A stretch of 8,289 nt of DNA, from the NCBI GenBank assembly GCA_011620045.1, contig WOZY01000105.1, forward strand, positions 1 to 8,289. Reading direction: 5' to 3'. The notes under the pieces are model-generated. The model saw only the letters and a program-made list of their open reading frames with translations. It was not told the DNA's origin and did no database searches. The position numbers were made by a program, and so were the translations under genes. This document shows, piece after piece, positions 4,285-8,289 of this stretch; the stretch's first letter is position 1; every line of letters starts with the position of its first letter. The stretch comes from Mesotoga sp. Lineage in GTDB: Bacteria; Thermotogota; Thermotogae; Petrotogales; Kosmotogaceae.

Positions 4285-6786
4285 GTGAGAAGAAAGCTGA
4301 TTTCTGTTGCGTTAGTTATGGTGTTATTGCTCGGAGGACTAGTGTTGGGTGTGCAGAAGGGTCCATATCCCGATCTAGTCTATTTCAACGTTAGGATGTC
4401 GGAAGATATAGCGTTGAAAGATACTGCCGAGGGTTTGACCGACATCTTCATGTGGGGTCTTTCCGGACCACAGATCTTTGGACTTGATCAGGCGACAAGG
4501 GATAAGCTTCAACTCTATGCCGTTCCATCAGGCTCGTGGTCGCTACTGATGAATCCGATTCCAAACGAAGCGCCTTATGTCGTTGAAGTTGGTGGCAAAG
4601 AATATTTCAATGCATTCGCCATCAGAGATATCAGGTTCGCGATGAACGACCTGATTAACAGGCAGTATCTCGTCGATGAGATCCTTGGAGGAGCTGGCAC
4701 TCCTGCGTTCACCATGGCAACAACTGGCCAGCCGGGAACGTACAGGTACAACCTTCTCGCCACAAAGTTTGGCTTGACGGCTGAGGGGAACGAAGCGAGA
4801 GCTTTGCAAGTAATAGAAAGCTCTATGCAAGCTGCAGCCGCACTACCGGAGAATGCCGGAAGACTTGTCAAGCAAGGAGATGGGTTCTGGTACTTCGATA
4901 ATGAGCCCGTAACAATCAAGATTGCTATTAGAGTCGATGATCCTCAAGGTCGTCTAAAGGAAGGAGATTATATTGGGGATCAGCTTGAAAAGGCGGGATT
5001 GAAGGCGGAAAGGATGTACTGGGACAGGATTAAGTGCAGTAATGTCGTCTACGGAGGCGATCCCGCAGAGTTTACCTGGCAGATGTATACTGAAGGCTGG
5101 GGAGCCGGTGCGACGAGGGCCTTCTGGGAACATATCGTCGCGCAAATGTACGCTCCCTGGTATGGATACATGCCGGGCGGAATGACGGAAGGCTTCTGGA
5201 ATTACGAACAGGATGAGATCGATGAAGTCACTCTAAAGGCTTACACCGGTAACTTCTTGACAGAAGAGGAGTACTGGGACCTTGCTCTCAGAGGTCTTGA
5301 ACTCGGTCTGGAAGAAGCTGTCAGGATATACGTCGTCAATCAGCTCGACTTCTTTGTCGCGAACGACTCAAGACTCAAACAGAGGTTTGCTTATGGGCTG
5401 GGAGACGGTCTAAACACATGGTCGATAAGAACGGCCGTTACAGATGACCGAACGCTATTCATAACACAGTTCTCGGCTATGGGGTCTCTCTTCATGGATG
5501 CCTGGGACCCGATAGGAACAGACGGTTTTGACAGCGTCTATTCGAATTACATTGCCGAAAACCTTTACGATTCAGCGATGTTTGAAAGCCCCGCTTCGGC
5601 TATTCCAACACCTCTAAGGGCCGTACCGGTTGAAGTTCAAACTAAGGCCCGACGTAATGAAGAAGGAGACGTAGTTGGAGATTTCGAGGTACCTTCTAAT
5701 GCTATCAATTACTGCCCTATTAACGAAGCCTGGCTAGAAGTTGGAGAAGGAAACAAGTCGATATCCATGGCTACCTATGAGTTTAAGTTTGGCAAACTTC
5801 ACCATGGGCAGCCGATCACGATCGTTGACTTCCTATATGCTCAGGCATTCCAGATGGAGTGGGCGAACAAAGAGGGCGACGATGATCTCCAATACGAACA
5901 GGCATATTCTTCTTCTCTTCAGAGCGGCCTCGACACTATCATAGGTTGGGTTCTGAACGAGGACAACACAATAACCGTCTACTTCAATTACAACTTCCCG
6001 GCGAGCAAGGATAGGGTTGCTAGCTGGGCAGCACCTGGTATAAGCGTTTCTTCATCTGGCCATCCGGTCGGTTGTGCCTGGGAGATAGCGGAGGCCATGT
6101 CGCTACTTGTAACTGAAGGCAGCGAATCAGGTACTGCTTACTCAATTACAATGGATCCTGCCTTCACAGAAGTAGATGCCATTGCTCCTGCATGTGTGAA
6201 AGACATCCGAGCTAAACTCGTCGAGATGAAGGAAAGAAAGCATATTCCAAACTATATTAAAGAGTTTGTCGACGAGGAATATGTACTTGGAAGATACGAG
6301 GCTGCGATCGAATTCATTGACGATTACGGACACGCCTATATAAGCAATGGGCCATTCTATCTGTCAAAATTCGACTCAACTTCCAACTTCATAGAATTGA
6401 GAGCTTTCAGAGATCCTGACTATCCATACGAAGATACATACTGGATAGAAGAACTGAAAGCTATAAGGATGGAGATAAACAGCTTGGAAACACCTTCCTT
6501 TGTGGCTAAGGGCAGCGATATTCCCGTAAATGTCTACGTATCAGAAGTGACCTATCCAATAGATGAGGCAGTTCCTGCCACAACAGGAAAGGTTACTCTA
6601 TCCCTGATAGTTGGGCAAGAGACACGGGAGTTCGAAGCCGCAATGACTGAAGCCGGACTATTCGAGTGCGTGATACCGGCAAGTGCCGTCATGGATCTCG
6701 ATCCAGGATCCTACGATATCATGGCCATTGCCGAGCTGGAGGGAGCCATTCCCGCTTCTGCTTCGACTTCGATAGTAATCTACTGA
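4285..6786 (+). CDS. Secreted family 5 (peptide/oligosaccharide type) ABC solute-binding protein with permuted domain order
   Basis: An 833-residue exported protein, longer than the usual 500-600. The signal peptide is basic MRRK, a hydrophobic core at 5-22 and probable cleavage near residues 22-24; there is no lipobox cysteine. Blocks typical of SBP_bac_5 occur once each but rotated. First come the usual C-terminal-half blocks: EGLTDIF (49-55), the MNPIPN strand (90-94), RDIRFAMNDLINRQYLVDEI (114-133), the GDGFWYFDNEPVTIKI and GDQLEKAGLKAE lobe blocks (198-242), and FWNYEQDEIDEV...YWDLALRGLEL (304-340). Then come the usual N-terminal blocks: RTLFITQ...WDPI (389-410), IAENLYDS (423-430), TYEFKFGKLHHGQPITIVDF (497-516) and SNGPFYLSKFD (687-697). 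A beta-rich Ig-like tail spans about 734-833. Peptide or oligosaccharide binding is inferred from family. No permease or ATPase gene lies next to it in the window. The stop is tandem TGA-TAA, followed by a strong terminator. Confidence 0.88.
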   Translation: MRRKLISVALVMVLLLGGLVLGVQKGPYPDLVYFNVRMSEDIALKDTAEGLTDIFMWGLSGPQIFGLDQATRDKLQLYAVPSGSWSLLMNPIPNEAPYVVEVGGKEYFNAFAIRDIRFAMNDLINRQYLVDEILGGAGTPAFTMATTGQPGTYRYNLLATKFGLTAEGNEARALQVIESSMQAAAALPENAGRLVKQGDGFWYFDNEPVTIKIAIRVDDPQGRLKEGDYIGDQLEKAGLKAERMYWDRIKCSNVVYGGDPAEFTWQMYTEGWGAGATRAFWEHIVAQMYAPWYGYMPGGMTEGFWNYEQDEIDEVTLKAYTGNFLTEEEYWDLALRGLELGLEEAVRIYVVNQLDFFVANDSRLKQRFAYGLGDGLNTWSIRTAVTDDRTLFITQFSAMGSLFMDAWDPIGTDGFDSVYSNYIAENLYDSAMFESPASAIPTPLRAVPVEVQTKARRNEEGDVVGDFEVPSNAINYCPINEAWLEVGEGNKSISMATYEFKFGKLHHGQPITIVDFLYAQAFQMEWANKEGDDDLQYEQAYSSSLQSGLDTIIGWVLNEDNTITVYFNYNFPASKDRVASWAAPGISVSSSGHPVGCAWEIAEAMSLLVTEGSESGTAYSITMDPAFTEVDAIAPACVKDIRAKLVEMKERKHIPNYIKEFVDEEYVLGRYEAAIEFIDDYGHAYISNGPFYLSKFDSTSNFIELRAFRDPDYPYEDTYWIEELKAIRMEINSLETPSFVAKGSDIPVNVYVSEVTYPIDEAVPATTGKVTLSLIVGQETREFEAAMTEAGLFECVIPASAVMDLDPGSYDIMAIAELEGAIPASASTSIVIY

Positions 6787-7170
6787 TAAGGTTCAAGTTC
6801 AAGAGGCAGTGTCAATGACACTGCCTCTTCCTTTATTTGTCCAGTTCAGCGATTTAAGACAGAGTGAAAAGCTACGAACCCACTAATCTGCCTTCCGTGC
6901 GAAGTCTGATTTTTTCAATCCGAATAAAGCCTTCTGGAACATCAACATTTCAGAAAATGGAATCGGAGCAAGAACTGCGAAGTCTTATCGAAGGCAGAAG
7001 CTATGTTCTCGGATGGGTCAGTTCTTTTGACAATGATTGTTTTCGAGTAAAGAGATAGGACTCTTCTTTTGTTTGAAAAGTCAACTCGAGAGATTATGCT
7101 TGTTTGCTGCAATTGCGATCGTATGTTCAAGGTTGTTTATTCTCTCAAAAAATCCAGATATTGCCTGTGG
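6787..7170. other. Spacer between convergent genes, no gene recognised
   Basis: Apart from the terminator at 6801-6839 this 384-bp stretch shows nothing convincing. Short open frames on both strands lack ribosome binding sites and recognisable motifs. In the direction of the aldolase transcript a run of six T (plus 7148-7153) follows a poor stem (ccacag/ctgg), which may or may not end that transcript. It may contain decayed sequence. Confidence 0.5.
6801..6839 (+). terminator. Strong intrinsic terminator of the solute-binding protein gene
   Basis: A perfect 13-bp stem (6801-6813 with 6817-6829; left arm aagaggcagtgtc) has an aat loop and is followed by the T-rich tail cctttatttg. It starts 15 bases past the TGA stop. 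It implies that the transporter component is transcribed alone. Confidence 0.9.
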
Positions 7171-7800
7171 CTACTCCTTCGATTCTCTTATTTTTTTCAA
7201 GAACTTCTCCACATCTTCGGAAGGGATTTCGAGGTAACCGGGTTCGGCACCGGAAAGGTGGGTGATCTGGGCCAGAAACTCCAGCGTCTCGAGTTTTGCG
7301 TAAGCCTCTTCGATGCTACTTCCGCCGACAGTAACTCCGTGGTTTCTTAAAATGAAGGTTCTCGAACCTAGCTTCAGGCCCTCGTCGAATACCTCCGCGA
7401 AATCATCCGTGCCGGGCATTCTGTAAGGAAGATAGGTTATCGGAGCCAGCATGAGCGCAGTTTCAGGAAGAACATTTACAGGGAACTTCTTCTGCTGGAC
7501 TGCCATAGTGGTTGCGTAAACAGGATGGCCGTGGAAGACGGAAACCACGTCTTCACATTCTCCGTAAATCTTCAGATGCATCCTATACTCGGATGAGGGC
7601 TCGCGACTTCCACTGACTTTCCTTCCAGTCAGATCTACCTCCACAAGATCCTCTTCCGTCAGAAAGTGCTTTACCGTTGTTGTGGGGGTAATGACAAAAT
7701 GGTCTCCAATTCTAACGCTCATGTTTCCGCCGGTACTCTCGGTAAGTTTTCTGTCCCACGCCAGCCTCGCAAAAAGGACCAGCTCTTTTCTCAAATCCAT
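7171..7800 (-). CDS. Class II aldolase/adducin family protein, L-fuculose-phosphate aldolase-like
   Basis: A 209-residue zinc-type class II aldolase, close to the 215 residues of E. coli FucA. Such enzymes cleave sugar phosphates such as L-fuculose 1-phosphate or L-ribulose-type substrates to dihydroxyacetone phosphate and an aldehyde, in the cytoplasm. Phosphate-binding STGGNMS is at about 22-28 and TPTT at 38-41. PSSE gives Glu71, HGHP gives His90 and His92, and RNHG gives His154. These line up with FucA Glu73, His92, His94 and His155, so the catalytic and metal set is complete. The ATG at plus 7798-7800 is preferred: GGAGGT lies four bases before it. An in-frame ATG at 7810-7812 contains that site and would add only four residues. 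Substrate cannot be fixed; ribulose-phosphate epimerase or methylthioribulose dehydratase relatives are alternatives. No sugar kinase or isomerase neighbours are in the window. Confidence 0.87.
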   Translation of the reverse strand: MDLRKELVLFARLAWDRKLTESTGGNMSVRIGDHFVITPTTTVKHFLTEEDLVEVDLTGRKVSGSREPSSEYRMHLKIYGECEDVVSVFHGHPVYATTMAVQQKKFPVNVLPETALMLAPITYLPYRMPGTDDFAEVFDEGLKLGSRTFILRNHGVTVGGSSIEEAYAKLETLEFLAQITHLSGAEPGYLEIPSEDVEKFLKKIRESKE

Positions 7801-7814
7801 AGTGACCTCCATTT

Positions 7815-7835
7815 TGTTCTATAGTCTGTTCTATA
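7815..7835 (-). promoter_or_regulatory. Direct repeats upstream of the aldolase, possible operator
   Basis: Two exact 9-bp copies of tgttctata (plus 7815-7823 and 7827-7835) lie 12 bases apart, just before the aldolase ribosome binding site. Spacing near one helical turn would suit a dimeric regulator, or the pair may be a chance tandem. No regulator gene is next to it. Confidence 0.35.
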
Positions 7836-7849
7836 TACAGTATGAATCA

Positions 7850-7871
7850 ATTATAGATCGATTCGATTATA
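7850..7871 (-). promoter_or_regulatory. Two TATAAT boxes flanking an 11-bp palindrome upstream of the aldolase
   Basis: On the minus strand perfect TATAAT hexamers lie at plus 7866-7871 and 7850-7855, 16 bases apart, and the palindrome atcga-t-tcgat occupies 7857-7867. No good -35 box is seen at standard spacing for either. One may be the aldolase -10 element and the palindrome a regulator site; both are inferences. Confidence 0.3.
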
Positions 7872-7886
7872 GCTAGTCACCTTTGG

Positions 7887-7915
7887 TGGCCAGTCTCTGC
7901 CCTTGGCAGAGGCCA
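7887..7915. repeat. Stable stem-loop in the spacer
   Basis: A 7-bp stem ctctgcc/ggcagag (7895-7901 with 7905-7911) has a ctt loop and extends by tggc/gcca (7887-7890 with 7912-7915) after a four-base bulge. No T-run follows on either strand, so a terminator role is unlikely. The inverted word ggtggccagt here also appears reversed as actggccacc at 1485-1494. Confidence 0.55.
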
Positions 7916-8014
7916 ATCGCACTTCATGAAACCAGTTACGCTCCGCGGAAAGAAAAACCGCGATCGCTGTGAAGAGCCGTGCTCAGGGAAGAACAGTTGC
8001 AAGAATAGAATAAT

Positions 8015-8042
8015 GGTTATCCGTTATCGGTTCTCCGTTCGC
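8015..8042 (+). repeat. Second copy of the GGTTCTCCGTTCGC module
   Basis: This copy aligns with 1180-1208 at about 25 of 29 positions with one gap. The last 15 bases, cggttctccgttcgc, are identical in both (1194-1208 and 8028-8042). Both copies follow the word cagttgcaag, at different distances. Confidence 0.7.
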
Positions 8043-8064
8043 CGAGAAGTCCGGACCGAGAGAG

Positions 8065-8147
8065 CGGGTGGTAGAAACAGGTCACGAAATTCGGGTTACT
8101 AGGAGCGGGTTATCAGAACCGGGTTTTGAAGATCGGGTGTAGTAAGA
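8065..8147 (+). repeat. Degenerate tandem array, 14-bp period, six units
   Basis: The anchor CGGGT recurs at 8065, 8078 (as CAGGT), 8092, 8106, 8120 and 8134. Spacing is 13, then 14 four times. The first five bases are conserved in 29 of 30 positions, while the rest of each unit is loose (often ttatcagaa-like). No open frame or spacer-repeat layout goes with it. Confidence 0.7.
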
Positions 8148-8289
8148 GCAAAGACCAGCTCCGCTTCGCGGAAACGATTCAAAAAAAGGCAGTCATCCTG
8201 ACAAAGTTCCTGGTCATGGTGTGCCAAGAAGGCAAAGAAGGGAACTTCAAGCCATGCTTAATCGAAGATGAGGGAGGGCCCCTCGAAGC

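Larger units (their letters stand above)
7872..8289. repeat. Second repeat-rich non-coding region
   Basis: The stretch from the aldolase promoter to the window end has no credible gene. In order it holds a hairpin (7887-7915), a ccgcgg-centred GC-rich segment with cgcgg/ccgcg (7944-7962), the cagttgcaag word (7994-8003), a 28-bp module shared with the first spacer (8015-8042), the palindrome gtccggac (8049-8056), a 14-bp tandem array (8065-8147), a tccgc-ttc-gcgga hairpin (8160-8172), and a terminal part with inverted words aagttcc/ggaactt (8204-8210, 8241-8247) and catgg/ccatg. It looks like dispersed repeat modules joined end to end. Confidence 0.7.

Noticed and set aside
4285..6786. Tandem duplication or fusion of two binding proteins as an explanation for the large size
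   Set aside because: Each recognisable family block is seen only once across the two halves, which fits a rotation better than a duplication.
6864..7058. Open frame of 64 codons after the binding protein terminator
   Set aside because: It begins at GTG without a ribosome binding site and no motif is visible. Another frame there is open for about 45 codons but has no start codon.
7171..7812. Aldolase start at the ATG 7810-7812
   Set aside because: That ATG overlaps the GGAGGT ribosome binding site serving the ATG at 7798-7800; the shorter protein also fits FucA numbering well.
7887..7915. Intrinsic terminator from the ctctgcc/ggcagag hairpin
   Set aside because: Neither side has a T-run, and it lies upstream of the aldolase rather than after a gene.
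8065..8147. CRISPR array
   Set aside because: Units are contiguous, 14 bp long and degenerate, with no spacers and no cas genes in the window.
8181..8204. Minus-strand terminator: gtca-gga-tgac hairpin followed by seven T
   Set aside because: The stem has only four base pairs and no gene reads toward it within the window.

Overview
The window looks like chromosomal DNA of a mesophilic or moderately thermophilic member of the Thermotogota, most like Mesotoga or another Kosmotogaceae. This assignment is inference. It rests on a TraB protein with a membrane tail, a very large family 5 solute-binding protein without a lipobox, use of GTG and TTG starts behind strong GGAGG sites, and repeat-rich spacers built from 7-bp units. 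No database search was possible.

Layout from left to right. The first 64 bases hold the start of a minus-strand gene that begins with a membrane segment and runs off the window. Divergent from it is an alpha/beta hydrolase (132-1067, +). Next comes a 432-bp repeat-filled spacer (1068-1499) with heptamer arrays in opposite orientations. A GNAT acetyltransferase (1500-2459, -) and a TraB-family membrane protein (2578-3747, +) are divergent around a 118-bp gap. A 537-bp AT-rich spacer holds a probable terminator and a long leader for a secreted 833-residue peptide-type solute-binding protein (4285-6786, +), which ends at a strong intrinsic terminator (6801-6839). After a 384-bp spacer with nothing convincing in it, a class II aldolase (7171-7800, -) follows, with repeat elements in its upstream region. 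The window closes with a second repeat-rich spacer (7872-8289) that shares modules with the first and carries a 14-bp tandem array.

The genes do not form an operon. Each is a single transcription unit, mostly divergent or convergent with its neighbour, and no shared pathway is visible. The solute-binding protein has no permease or ATPase genes beside it in this window.

The most notable observation is the solute-binding protein. The conserved blocks of the family 5 fold appear once each but in rotated order: the usual C-terminal half comes first and the usual N-terminal half second, followed by a beta-rich extension. This suggests a circularly permuted binding protein. The second point of interest is the mosaic, period-7 and period-14 repeat material in the two large spacers, which looks like a genome-wide dispersed repeat family.
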